Source: an uncultured Pelagibacteraceae bacterium
Lineage (GTDB): Bacteria > Pseudomonadota > Alphaproteobacteria > Pelagibacterales > Pelagibacteraceae
DNA length: 55,141 bases
Reading direction: 5' to 3'
NCBI GenBank assembly: GCA_902570055.1
Contig: CACFWQ010000002.1
Location: 16,001 to 71,141, forward strand
Shown in pieces: positions 26,205-34,596 of this stretch. Under the pieces are notes generated by a model. That model ran no database searches. It was not told the origin of the DNA and saw only the letters and a list, made by a program, of their open reading frames with translations. A program made the translations under genes and the position numbers. Within the stretch, counting starts at the first letter, position 1. Every line of letters begins with the position of its first letter.

Positions 26205-26498
26205 TTGTCTACTTTTAAAAAGTCTGACCTCCTTAAAAATTTAAAGAATTCATATGTTAATTTTTATTCAAAAGACCTGGAGAAAGTAATAAATATTTTT
26301 TTTAAAGAAATAAAAGAAGCTCTCTATAAAGGAGAAAGATGTGAAATTAGGGGTTTTGGTTCTTTTTCTACTCATATACAAAAGGCTAGAATTTCTAGAA
26401 ACCCAAAGACGGGTGAAAAAGTTGAAACTCCTCAAAAAAAAAGTATTCATTTTAAAATGGCTAAAGAACTTTTTAAAAAAATAAATAATAATGAATAA
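26205..26498 (+). CDS. ihfB: Integration host factor subunit beta (HU/IHF family)
   Basis: DNA-bending protein, normally a heterodimer with IhfA. 97 aa. It must start at the TTG at 26205, since no ATG or GTG precedes the conserved KSDLLKNL helix. The DNA-binding arm is RGFGSFSTHIQKARISRNPKTGEKV, and the end MAKELFKKIN is typical. Position directly after rpsA favours IhfB over HU. It overlaps pyrF by 8 bases. Confidence 0.92.
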   Translation: MSTFKKSDLLKNLKNSYVNFYSKDLEKVINIFFKEIKEALYKGERCEIRGFGSFSTHIQKARISRNPKTGEKVETPQKKSIHFKMAKELFKKINNNE

Positions 26499-27183
26499 AA
26501 ATATTTTTATAGCCTGTGATACAAAGAGCACAAAAAAAGTTAGTAAAATAATCAAAGAAACCAAAACAAATAAAATAAATATTGGTTATAAGTTTGGCAT
26601 AGAATTTTTTTATTCAAAATCAGGTAGACAATTTTTAAATAAAATTAAAAAAAATAAATTAATTTTCTTAGACCTAAAACTTAATGATATCCCAAATACA
26701 TGTGCTTCGGGGGTAAGGGCATTAGGAGATTTAAAAAATATTAAATATCTTACAGTACATGTAAATGGTGGTTATGAAATGTTAAGAGCTGTAAAAAAAT
26801 CCGCAAAAAAAATTAATAGTAAATTAAAAATATTAGGTGTTACAGTATTAACAAGTTTATCTAACAGAAATTTAAGAGAAATAGGACATACGAAGTCAAT
26901 TGAAAAACTAGTAACCAAGCAAGCCAAATTAGCAAAATTAAGTGGCTTAGACGGCATTGTTTGTTCAGGACAAGAGATAAAAGTAATTAAAAAAATTTGT
27001 AAAAAAATGGAAATTGTAACTCCAGGTATAAGATTAGATGGAGACAAGGCTCAAGATCAAAAACGTATAATGACTCCAAAAAAAGCTTTTGATAGTGGAG
27101 CAACGTCTATAGTGATTGGAAGAAGTATTACCAAAGGTAATATCAAAAAAAATATACAAAGATTAATTAAATCTATAAAATAA
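26491..27183 (+). CDS. pyrF: Orotidine 5'-phosphate decarboxylase
   Basis: Final step of UMP synthesis. 230 aa. The catalytic tetrad motif is intact as FLDLKLNDIPNT (D-x-K-x-x-D). ACDTKS at the N-terminus and the phosphate loop VTPGIRL plus IVIGRSI near the C-terminus are also present. It starts inside the ihfB 3' end, is 4 bases from trpF, and thus links the rpsA unit to the tryptophan genes. Confidence 0.95.
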   Translation: MNKNIFIACDTKSTKKVSKIIKETKTNKINIGYKFGIEFFYSKSGRQFLNKIKKNKLIFLDLKLNDIPNTCASGVRALGDLKNIKYLTVHVNGGYEMLRAVKKSAKKINSKLKILGVTVLTSLSNRNLREIGHTKSIEKLVTKQAKLAKLSGLDGIVCSGQEIKVIKKICKKMEIVTPGIRLDGDKAQDQKRIMTPKKAFDSGATSIVIGRSITKGNIKKNIQRLIKSIK

Positions 27184-27187
27184 ATTA

Positions 27188-27805
27188 ATGAAAGTTAAAA
27201 TCTGCGGCCTCTCGACTGCTGATCAGGTGCAAGCCTGTATTGATTGCAGCGCTGACTTTTGTGGCTTTATACTTAATTATAAAAAGAGTCACAGATTTAT
27301 TCAATTTGAAAAAGCAAAAGAACTAACAAATATAAAAAAAAAAAATACTAAATATGTTGCTGTTTTAGTTGAACCAAAATATGAAGAATTGGAAAATTTT
27401 TCAAAACTAAATATTGATTATTTTCAAATTTATGGAAATTTTAATAGTGAGTTTGTTTATAAAATAAAATCTAAATTTGGTAAAAAAATAATTGTTGCAA
27501 TTCAGGTTAAAAAAGAAAAAGATATTTTAAATTACAAAGAGTTTGAAAATTGTGCTGATATAATTTTATGGGATAGTTCTGGATTGGAAAAAAGTTTAAG
27601 TTGGAATTATGATTGGATGAAGTCTGTTTCTAATAATATTACTAAAATGATAGCTGGAAATATAAATATTGATAAACTTGAAAAAATTTTTAATCTAGCT
27701 GATATAGTTGATGTTTCTGGTGCTTTAGAAACAAATAAAGTAAAAGATATATCAAAAATAAAAAATTTTTTAAATAATTTGAAAAATCTTAATAATGAAC
27801 ATTAA
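27188..27805 (+). CDS. trpF: Phosphoribosylanthranilate isomerase
   Basis: Tryptophan pathway step 3. 205 aa TIM barrel with catalytic-region KICGL (Cys at residue 6) and the general-acid Asp in ILWDSS. Family signatures are relaxed: GFILNYKKSHRFI for GF-F-PKSPRYV, QIYGN for QLHG, and MIAGNINIDKLEKI for LAGGL-PENV. DIVDVSGALE-N-VKD keeps the C-terminal phosphate site. A run of 12 A lies at 27334-27345. It overlaps trpB by 11 bases. Confidence 0.9.
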   Translation: MKVKICGLSTADQVQACIDCSADFCGFILNYKKSHRFIQFEKAKELTNIKKKNTKYVAVLVEPKYEELENFSKLNIDYFQIYGNFNSEFVYKIKSKFGKKIIVAIQVKKEKDILNYKEFENCADIILWDSSGLEKSLSWNYDWMKSVSNNITKMIAGNINIDKLEKIFNLADIVDVSGALETNKVKDISKIKNFLNNLKNLNNEH

Positions 27806-29021
27806 AAAAGGTACACCTTTAATAGACCAGCACGATAAAGATGGTTTTTGGGGAAAAAAATTTGGAGGCAATTTTATTCCTGAAACATTAAAAAAACCGG
27901 TAGAAGATCTTACTATATTGTTTGAAAAACTAAGAAAAGACAGAAAATTTATTAAAGAAAGAGATTACTATTTTAAAAATTGGGTTGGTGCCCCTACTCC
28001 ATTCATAAAACTAAAAAACTTAACAAATTATTTAGACGGTGCTCAGATATGGACAAAAGTTGTTTCTGAAGCAAATGGTGGAGCTCATAAAATTTATAAT
28101 GCTACAGTTCATTGCCTTATTGCAAAAAAAGCTGGAAAAAAATACATAGTGGGAGACACAGGAGCAGGATATGCCGGCAAAATGCTTAGCATGGCTGCGA
28201 AAAAATTTGGATTAAAATGCAAAATATTTATGGGAGCAAAAGACATTAAAAGACAAAAACCTAACTGTGATGCAATGAGAAAAAATGGTGCGGAAATAAT
28301 TCCAGTTTATACTGGTAGTCAAACACTTGTTGATGCTGTCAGTGAATGCATGAGATACTGGGTCTCAAACTGCGATACTACTCATATGTGTGTAGGTTCT
28401 ACTGTAGGACCAAATATTTTTGTTAAAATTTGTGGATGGAGCACATCACAAATTTCTAGAGAGCTTCTTATACAAATAAAAAAAGAATTTGCAAAAATTC
28501 CAAAAAAAATAAAATTATTAAACTGTGTTGGGGGTGGATCTTCAAGTTTCGGATTTTGGAATGAATTTATGCATTATGATAAAAAACAAATTGAGTTTGT
28601 TGGTGTTGAAGCAGGTGGGCCAAAAAAAAGTAAGAGACATGCTGCTCCTTTAACTTATGGTTCAAAAATTGGAATTCTACACGGTGCCTCCCAATATGTA
28701 ATCATGGATTCAGAAGGTCAGATAGAAGAAACTGAATCTATTAGTGCTGGGTTAGATTATCCCGGAGTATCTCCGCTTCACTGTTTCTTAAAAGATGCCA
28801 AAAGAGCAAGATATACTGCAGCTAGTGATGAAGAGGCATTAAGCGCATATCAGTTAGTCACTAAATTTGAAAATTTAAATCCTAGCTTGGAACCGAGTCA
28901 TGCTTTTGCTGAAGCAATAAAAATAGCTCCAAAATTAAGCAAGGAAACAATCATAATTGTAAATTCGTGTGGAGACGCACATAAAGACAAAGATATTTTA
29001 AAACAAAGATTAGGAATTTAA
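27795..29021 (+). CDS. trpB: Tryptophan synthase beta chain, divergent active site
   Basis: Expected to join indole and serine to tryptophan with PLP. 408 aa; N-terminus GFWGKKFGGNFIPETL is TrpB-like and collinear through to KDKDILKQRLGI. The PLP lysine is in GGAHKIYN (Lys99). Several near-invariant residues differ: the catalytic Glu of AETGAGQHG is Asp121 in GDTGAGYAG; KREDL-H before the lysine is KVVSEAN; GGGSNA is GGGSSS; and the PLP-ring Ser of NLSGRGDKD is Cys in NSCGDAHKDKD. Asp321 of GLDYPGV is kept. It lies between trpF and trpA with an overlap and a 3-base gap, so function as TrpB is likely but kinetics may differ. Confidence 0.88.
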   Translation: MNIKKGTPLIDQHDKDGFWGKKFGGNFIPETLKKPVEDLTILFEKLRKDRKFIKERDYYFKNWVGAPTPFIKLKNLTNYLDGAQIWTKVVSEANGGAHKIYNATVHCLIAKKAGKKYIVGDTGAGYAGKMLSMAAKKFGLKCKIFMGAKDIKRQKPNCDAMRKNGAEIIPVYTGSQTLVDAVSECMRYWVSNCDTTHMCVGSTVGPNIFVKICGWSTSQISRELLIQIKKEFAKIPKKIKLLNCVGGGSSSFGFWNEFMHYDKKQIEFVGVEAGGPKKSKRHAAPLTYGSKIGILHGASQYVIMDSEGQIEETESISAGLDYPGVSPLHCFLKDAKRARYTAASDEEALSAYQLVTKFENLNPSLEPSHAFAEAIKIAPKLSKETIIIVNSCGDAHKDKDILKQRLGI

Positions 29022-29024
29022 ACA

Positions 29025-29828
29025 ATGGCAATTTCACCAATTAGCTTAGCATTTAAAAAAACTAAAAGAGAAAAAAGACCAGCTTTATTAACCTACACAG
29101 TTGCAGGAGACAATAATAAAAAAAAATCTCTGGAAATATTAAATTCTATTTCAAAATATGTGGATATATGCGAATTAGGCTTTCCTCATAATACACCGAT
29201 TGGAGATGGTGGACAAATTCAAACGTCTTCTTATCGAGCAATTAATAATGGAATTAAAATGAAAGACACTTTTCAAATTGTAAGAAATTTTAAAAAAAAA
29301 AAAAATTCTAAACCTTTGTTATTAATGGGCTATTACAACATGATATATCAATATGGTGAAAATAAATTTTTAAAAAAATGTAAACAAGTCGGAGTTAATG
29401 GTTTAATTGTAGTTGATTTGCCTTGGCCTGATAACAAAATATTTGCAAAAAAATGCAAAAAAAAATCTATTACTTTTGTACAACTTATATCTCCAACTAC
29501 ATCAAAAAAAAGAATGAAAAATATTATTAAAGATTCGCATGATATGATTTATTATATAAGCATGTTATCTACTACCGGGGGCAAACTTAAAGTTTCTCCT
29601 AAAAGAATTTTAAAAAATTATCATAATATAAAAAAAATAAATAAATCAAAAAATGTAGTCATTGGCTTTGGAATAACTAAAAAAACTATTGCATCCCTTA
29701 AAAAAGCCGATGGTTTAGTAGTAGGAAGCCCTATATGTGCAGAAATATCAAAATCATTAAAAAAACGTCAAAATCCTGTCACAAATGTCACTAGGATGGT
29801 ATCATTATTAAAAAATAAAATATCATGA
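29025..29828 (+). CDS. trpA: Tryptophan synthase alpha chain
   Basis: Releases indole from indole-3-glycerol phosphate. 267 aa TIM barrel. The catalytic Glu50 and Asp61 are kept in CELGFPHNTPIGDGGQIQ, although the usual PFSDP-ADGP is PHNTP-GDGG. The phosphate-binding GFGITKK and GLVVGSPI are present; the GVTG loop is STTGGK. A 14-base A tract (29292-29305) encodes a lysine run in the middle. It overlaps accD by 4 bases (ATGA). Confidence 0.92.
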   Translation: MAISPISLAFKKTKREKRPALLTYTVAGDNNKKKSLEILNSISKYVDICELGFPHNTPIGDGGQIQTSSYRAINNGIKMKDTFQIVRNFKKKKNSKPLLLMGYYNMIYQYGENKFLKKCKQVGVNGLIVVDLPWPDNKIFAKKCKKKSITFVQLISPTTSKKRMKNIIKDSHDMIYYISMLSTTGGKLKVSPKRILKNYHNIKKINKSKNVVIGFGITKKTIASLKKADGLVVGSPICAEISKSLKKRQNPVTNVTRMVSLLKNKIS

Positions 29829-30769
29829 ATTGGTTAACAAAAGTACTTCGATTTGGTGAAAAAATAAAAAAAGTTATTAAAGAAAGACCAACTAAAGAAG
29901 AAATATTACAAAGTAGCTGGGTATCCTGTTGCGCTGGTCCAATTTTAAAAAAAGAAATTTTTAATGACGAAACACAACATGTCTGCCCTAAATGCAATAA
30001 ACATTATCCACTATCACCTAAACAAAGATTTGACTATTTCTTTGGCAAAGACAATTATACTATTGTAGAAACGCCTAAGGTTTACGATGATCCACTAAAT
30101 TGGCCAAACGGTGTTTACAAAAAAAAATTAGCAGCTGCTAGAAAACTTACAGGTCAACACTGCTCAGTTCTTGTTGCTCAAGGTATTAAAGATGGGATAG
30201 GAATTACAACATTTGCCATTGATAGTAGATTTATTGGTGGTTCAATAAATGTGAGTTCTGGGGAGGCTATTACTAAAGCCTGCCAAATTGCAATTGACTC
30301 AAACAATCCATTAATTGCATGGAGTGAAGGTGGTGGTCAGTCCATGTTTGAATCAAATCTTAGTTTGCACATGATGACAAAAACCGTTTTAGCTGTTAAC
30401 ACTCTTAAATCAAATAAGCTTCCTTTTATAAATTGTTATGTAAACAAATGTTATGGTGGAATTAGTGCAAGTTTTGCTGGAATTAGTGATATTGCATTTG
30501 CTGAAGAATCTTCAATGATAGGTTTTGCAGGTCAGCACATTGTAAAAAATCAAACAAGAGAAGTTCTGCCAGAAGATTTTCAAACAGCAGAGAGTCTACT
30601 TAAAACTGGTTTTGTGGATGCCGTATATCACAGAAAAGAAATTAATGAAAAAATTATGAATATATTAAAAATTTTACTTCATAAACATGATGCTAGTTCA
30701 GAAGTAAATGATGAACTAACTAATGAAACTTCAGAAAATAATCAGTCGTCTAGAGCGATTGCATCCTAA
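29825..30769 (+). CDS. accD: Acetyl-CoA carboxylase carboxyltransferase beta subunit, divergent
   Basis: Partner of AccA in malonyl-CoA formation. 314 aa. The zinc ribbon shows VCPKCNKH (Cys54, Cys57), but the first pair is adjacent Cys35-Cys36 in WVSCCAGP rather than CxxC. In the carboxyltransferase core, DFDFMGGSMG is DSRFIGGSIN, SASGGARMQEG is WSEGGGQSMFES (166-177) and TDPTTGGVSASFA is VNKCYGGISASFA; FAG-----TREVLPEDFQ-AESLL is recognisable. The order trpFBA-accD-folC is the standard alphaproteobacterial one. It overlaps folC by 47 bases. Confidence 0.9.
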   Translation: MNWLTKVLRFGEKIKKVIKERPTKEEILQSSWVSCCAGPILKKEIFNDETQHVCPKCNKHYPLSPKQRFDYFFGKDNYTIVETPKVYDDPLNWPNGVYKKKLAAARKLTGQHCSVLVAQGIKDGIGITTFAIDSRFIGGSINVSSGEAITKACQIAIDSNNPLIAWSEGGGQSMFESNLSLHMMTKTVLAVNTLKSNKLPFINCYVNKCYGGISASFAGISDIAFAEESSMIGFAGQHIVKNQTREVLPEDFQTAESLLKTGFVDAVYHRKEINEKIMNILKILLHKHDASSEVNDELTNETSENNQSSRAIAS

Positions 30770-31991
30770 AAAAATTGATCTTTCTTTAGGAAGAGTTTTT
30801 AATCTTTTAAAGAAGCTTGGAAATCCGCAAGATAAGTTAAAAAATGTGATCACTGTTTGTGGAACAAATGGAAAATTTTCTTCTATACAAAGCCTAAAAA
30901 CTATCCTTAACCAAGCAGGATACAAATGTAATCTTTTCTTATCCCCTCATCTTCAAAATTACTCTGAACGTTTTGTTTATAATGACAAAGAAATTAATAG
31001 TAATAGCTTAGCTGATTTACTAGAAGAAATTGAAAAAGTTAATGAATCCGAAAATTTAACACTATTTGAAGCATTAAGTTGCAGTTTTTTAAAATATTGT
31101 GAAAAATATAGTAATAATATATCTATTATTGAAGCTGGCTTATTTCACCAATTTGATGCCACTAATGTATTTAAAAAAAATTTGTGTTCTATAATTACTT
31201 CAATAAATATAGATCACCTTCAGTGGATAAAAAATAAAACTATAGATGGTATTATTTACGAAAAAACTGCAAAATTATTAAATTCAAAAATCTTTGTTAG
31301 TAAGCAAGAAAATAAAGAAATTACTTTTAAAATCGAAGATGCTTTAAAAAAAAATAAATCAGAAAAATATTTTTATGGAAAACATTTTAATTGCTTATCT
31401 GCAGAAAATAATTTCATTATGTATGAAGATTTAAAAGGAAATTTAATTTTACCTCCTCCTAATATTTTAGGAAAAGAACATCAGCTTGATAACATTAGCG
31501 TTGCTATTATGGTGGCAAGAAATCTGTTTAATGTCCAAGATCAAGACATAAAAAAAGCAGTTACAAATATTAAATTAAAAGGAAGATTGCAGGAAATTAA
31601 ATCAGGAAAACTTAAAAAACTCGTAAAAAAAAATAGATTAATTGTTGATGGGGCGCATAATATTGGATCTTCAAAAGTGTTATCTAAATGGGTAGAAAGT
31701 TTAAATGAAAATGTTCATTTAATTTTAGGGATGATGAAAGATAAAGACCATTTAGGATTTTTAAAAAATTTTAAAAATAAAGTAAAATCTATAACATTAA
31801 TAGACATTCCTAATCAGGCTGGATCAATATCAAAGGAAGAATTTAAATTAAAAGTTCAAAATGAATTCTCAAATATTAAAATTGCAAATAGTATTGAACA
31901 ATCACTAAAATATAATTCAAATTCATCTAACAATATAATACTAATAGCTGGTTCTCTTTATCTAGTAGGAGAAGTTTTAAATTTAAATTAA
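30723..31991 (+). CDS. folC: Folylpolyglutamate / dihydrofolate synthase, divergent P-loop
   Basis: Mur-ligase-fold enzyme that adds glutamate to folates. 422 aa starting inside accD; the N-terminus RLERLHPKKIDLSLGRV is typical, so the long overlap is real. The ATP loop is GTNGKFSS (47-54) instead of GTNGKGS(T/V). E-GLGGRLDATN is EAGLFHQFDATN (137-148). SPHLQNYSERF, GRLQEI and VDGAHN are kept. It ends 4 bases into the convergent trxA. Confidence 0.88.
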   Translation: MKLQKIISRLERLHPKKIDLSLGRVFNLLKKLGNPQDKLKNVITVCGTNGKFSSIQSLKTILNQAGYKCNLFLSPHLQNYSERFVYNDKEINSNSLADLLEEIEKVNESENLTLFEALSCSFLKYCEKYSNNISIIEAGLFHQFDATNVFKKNLCSIITSINIDHLQWIKNKTIDGIIYEKTAKLLNSKIFVSKQENKEITFKIEDALKKNKSEKYFYGKHFNCLSAENNFIMYEDLKGNLILPPPNILGKEHQLDNISVAIMVARNLFNVQDQDIKKAVTNIKLKGRLQEIKSGKLKKLVKKNRLIVDGAHNIGSSKVLSKWVESLNENVHLILGMMKDKDHLGFLKNFKNKVKSITLIDIPNQAGSISKEEFKLKVQNEFSNIKIANSIEQSLKYNSNSSNNIILIAGSLYLVGEVLNLN

Positions 31992-32302
31992 ATATTTTCT
32001 TTTATCCAAGAAACAATATTTGATTTTGTAGTTGCTCCAATTTTTTGTGAAGCTAATTGTCCATCCTTAAATAACAACATTGTAGGTATTCCTCGAACTC
32101 CAAACTTAGTAGGAGTATTTGGTTCATCGTCAATATTGTGTTTTGCAACAACAACGTCTTTCATCTCGTTAGAAATTTCTTCAAGTGTAGGAGCAATTTG
32201 AGTACACGGTCCACACCAAGGCGCCCAAAAATCTGTTAACAAAATTTTGTTTTCTTTTACTAAAGATTCGAAAGTTTCATCTGTTGATTTAACTGTAGCC
32301 AT
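31988..32302 (-). CDS. trxA: Thioredoxin
   Basis: Cytoplasmic disulfide reductase. 104 aa with the active site WAPWCGPCTQ (Cys30, Cys33), the cis-Pro loop RGIPTMLLF and the end VSWIKENI. No signal peptide, so it is the cytoplasmic thioredoxin. In many alphaproteobacteria trxA lies next to folC, as here (convergent, 4-base overlap). Upstream (32303-32336) is a 34-base gap from the ExoI-like gene. Confidence 0.96.
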   Translation of the reverse strand: MATVKSTDETFESLVKENKILLTDFWAPWCGPCTQIAPTLEEISNEMKDVVVAKHNIDDEPNTPTKFGVRGIPTMLLFKDGQLASQKIGATTKSNIVSWIKENI

Positions 32303-32336
32303 AAGATTTAATTATATATTATTTAGAAAAAGTCAA

Positions 32337-33773
32337 TTAAGCATTTTCGTATTTTTTTTCTACAGACATAACAAAATCATTAATTTCATCCAAAAATTTT
32401 AGTTTTTCATTGTTATTTTCATTCGTATACCTTTCTCTTAAATTGTCGCACTCATTGTAGAATTCCCTGCATGTCCACCACTTTTCTTTTTTGTCACTAA
32501 GGATTCTTTTGGCTATTTCTCTTTTTACTTGTTTAAACATTTTATCTGGCAGTGTTTCTGGGGATTCTTGATATATAATTTTTTTTGCAAATCCAACTAA
32601 TCTTTCATCTTCAAATTTATCCAGCATTTTTAATTTATCTTTCCAAGAAGCAGCGTGCCATAAGGGAAATAGATTAGTATCTTTTGCAGGTGTAAATTTT
32701 GTATAAATGCTTTCTTCAGCATAAATATCCTCTTGTGATTTAAATTGTTTTTTTTCTTCTGCTATTTCTCTAAGAGCTGTAATTATATTTTGTGAAAATT
32801 TTTCATTATTTTTTACTAATTCAGCTCTTTTACTTATTAAATTTGGATCAATTGCATTATATGGTTCTACTTTCATACCATAAGTTTTATCCAAAATTAT
32901 TGGCGCCTTGTTAGATCTGATTGTTCTAAGAAACTTAGGTGTTTTTTTCATTTCAGATTTTAAATCATTTACTGACATTTTTAGAAGTGGTTCAACGTCT
33001 AATCTTAAGTCTACAGCTTGTCCCCATTGATAAATTGGATGTATACAATATTTTGAGTTCAAAGGAGCACAAAGATACAATCTTGATTTGCCATAAAAAT
33101 ATTCATTTAATGTAATTATATTTTCTTTTTTAAAAATTGTTTCAGTATCAGATCTATTTGACGTTTTGAGAAATGAATCCCAAGTATTAGGTTGTTTTTT
33201 TTTAATAATTTCTAAAACTTTTAAAGTTAATTCTGCATCAAATAAGGCGGAGTGTGCTCCCGAAACTTCAAGACCGTTGCTTCTTGCTAATGATTCTAAT
33301 TTCATTACTGCATTACCTTTTTCATTTATTTCTGTCTTTAAAACATTGTTGTCTATAGCATAAGCGCCTCTTGCGATATTTAATCCGTCATGTCTTTTAT
33401 TTGGTGAAGAGTTTGTAATATAAGGATATCTAATTCCTTTAAAAAACTCTTTCCTAATCATTTCATCATCAAAACCAATATTGGACCAACCTAAAAAAAT
33501 TGCAGGACTCCATTTTTTGAAAATTTTTTCAACCTCACCCAACATTTGATAGTGGCTAAGATTGCTTTTAGTTAATAAATCAACCCCAGTTTTGTTAACA
33601 ATTAAGGCCATTGCCTGAGGAATTTCGCCCTCCGGAAGCCTGCATCTTAAATTAAAACGATCTTTTTCTTTAAAATTTTCATCAACAAGTATGCCCCCTA
33701 TTTCAATTATACTTCCAAAATCTGTGTTTGCATTTGATGATTCAATATCCCAAATAGCTAAATTCAATTTCAC
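32337..33773 (-). CDS. sbcB: Exodeoxyribonuclease I-like 3'-5' ssDNA exonuclease
   Basis: A DEDDh exonuclease of ExoI size (478 aa). Motif I is AIWDIESSNANTDFGSIIEIGGI (D-x-E), then GWSNIGFDDEMIRKEF, motif III GAHSALFDAELT, and PAKDTNLFPLWHAASW-DKL-ML-DERLVGFAKKIIY, resembling the SH3-like and C-terminal ExoI regions. The frame begins with GTG at 33773, but a good AAAGGAG is only correctly spaced for the TTG two codons later (33767), so that may be the true start. It sits beside an MGME1-like nuclease and rmuC, so a DNA-end-processing role is likely. Confidence 0.85.
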   Translation of the reverse strand: MKLNLAIWDIESSNANTDFGSIIEIGGILVDENFKEKDRFNLRCRLPEGEIPQAMALIVNKTGVDLLTKSNLSHYQMLGEVEKIFKKWSPAIFLGWSNIGFDDEMIRKEFFKGIRYPYITNSSPNKRHDGLNIARGAYAIDNNVLKTEINEKGNAVMKLESLARSNGLEVSGAHSALFDAELTLKVLEIIKKKQPNTWDSFLKTSNRSDTETIFKKENIITLNEYFYGKSRLYLCAPLNSKYCIHPIYQWGQAVDLRLDVEPLLKMSVNDLKSEMKKTPKFLRTIRSNKAPIILDKTYGMKVEPYNAIDPNLISKRAELVKNNEKFSQNIITALREIAEEKKQFKSQEDIYAEESIYTKFTPAKDTNLFPLWHAASWKDKLKMLDKFEDERLVGFAKKIIYQESPETLPDKMFKQVKREIAKRILSDKKEKWWTCREFYNECDNLRERYTNENNNEKLKFLDEINDFVMSVEKKYENA

Positions 33774-33876
33774 TCCTTTATTTTAATGCTAATTGTGAGA
33801 TAATTATTAGAAACTTGCATCTAAACAAGTAGCAAAGTTGTTTTTTTAATATATTAATTTTTATTAAAGTCAAACT

Positions 33877-34560
33877 TTATCTTTTTATTAAGTGATGGAA
33901 TTGTTCAACTTTTTCAAGAAATTTATTTTGATAATTTATCAATTCATTTCCTTCGATTTTAAAATCTTGAAATAATCTGTCTACTGTACAAAGAAGAATT
34001 ACTCCTTTAATAATTCTAGAATTATAAACTGTATTATGTGCTAATGAATATGCTCCAAGTTGCAAAAAGTAATCTTCAATATACTCTTCTTTTTTTGGTT
34101 TATTGCTCTGTTTAAAGTCTAAAATAGTTTCTTTTCCTTCATAAACACCAATGCAATCGGCTGTTCCAGCATACTTCCCAGGATAATACACCGTAGCTTC
34201 TGCTCCCCAAATTTCAGAAAGTTTATTTTTTAATCCATTATCAATAATTTCTACTGCCATTTTTTTTGATTTATTTTCCTCCTCTAATAAATCTAAATTA
34301 AATTTACCTAATAAAAATTTTTCAATATAGGAATGCATTGAACTTCCTCTATTTGAAGCTTCATTTTTAATTCTTTCTGCTTCTTTGTGTCCTACTCTTT
34401 CCTTCCAAGCTGCTAGGCCTGCTTTATCTTCTTCGCTTTGAGTAGCCTTAAGAATGGTTGTAACACTGGGTAGATTTAAACCATCTAGATTATAGTGTCT
34501 TGAGCCATTAATAATGGAACGTGTTGACTTGGGATATGTAAATTTTTTGTTCCATTCCAT
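33877..34560 (-). CDS. PD-(D/E)XK exonuclease, MGME1/phage-exonuclease-like
   Basis: A 227-aa protein. LPSVTTILKATQSEEDKAGLAAWKERVG near the N-terminus, NRGSSMHSYIEKFL, the core GTADCIGVYEGKETILDFKQSNK (metal Asp, then D-x-K) and QLGAYSLAHN fit the Cas4/RecB-like nuclease fold. The PSVT-IL start is shared with mitochondrial MGME1 and T7-like phage exonucleases. It is likely a single-strand-preferring DNA exonuclease. Neighbours are the ExoI-like gene (103-base gap, no element recognised) and rmuC. A phage origin is possible but no other phage genes are nearby. Confidence 0.78.
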   Translation of the reverse strand: MEWNKKFTYPKSTRSIINGSRHYNLDGLNLPSVTTILKATQSEEDKAGLAAWKERVGHKEAERIKNEASNRGSSMHSYIEKFLLGKFNLDLLEEENKSKKMAVEIIDNGLKNKLSEIWGAEATVYYPGKYAGTADCIGVYEGKETILDFKQSNKPKKEEYIEDYFLQLGAYSLAHNTVYNSRIIKGVILLCTVDRLFQDFKIEGNELINYQNKFLEKVEQFHHLIKR

Positions 34561-34596
34561 ATATGATTTATAAAAGTATTTGATTTAAAATTGAAA

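Noticed and set aside
33877-34560. Prophage remnant suggested by the phage-like exonuclease
   Set aside because: No integrase, structural genes, attachment repeats or composition change nearby; I kept it as a chromosomal gene of uncertain origin.
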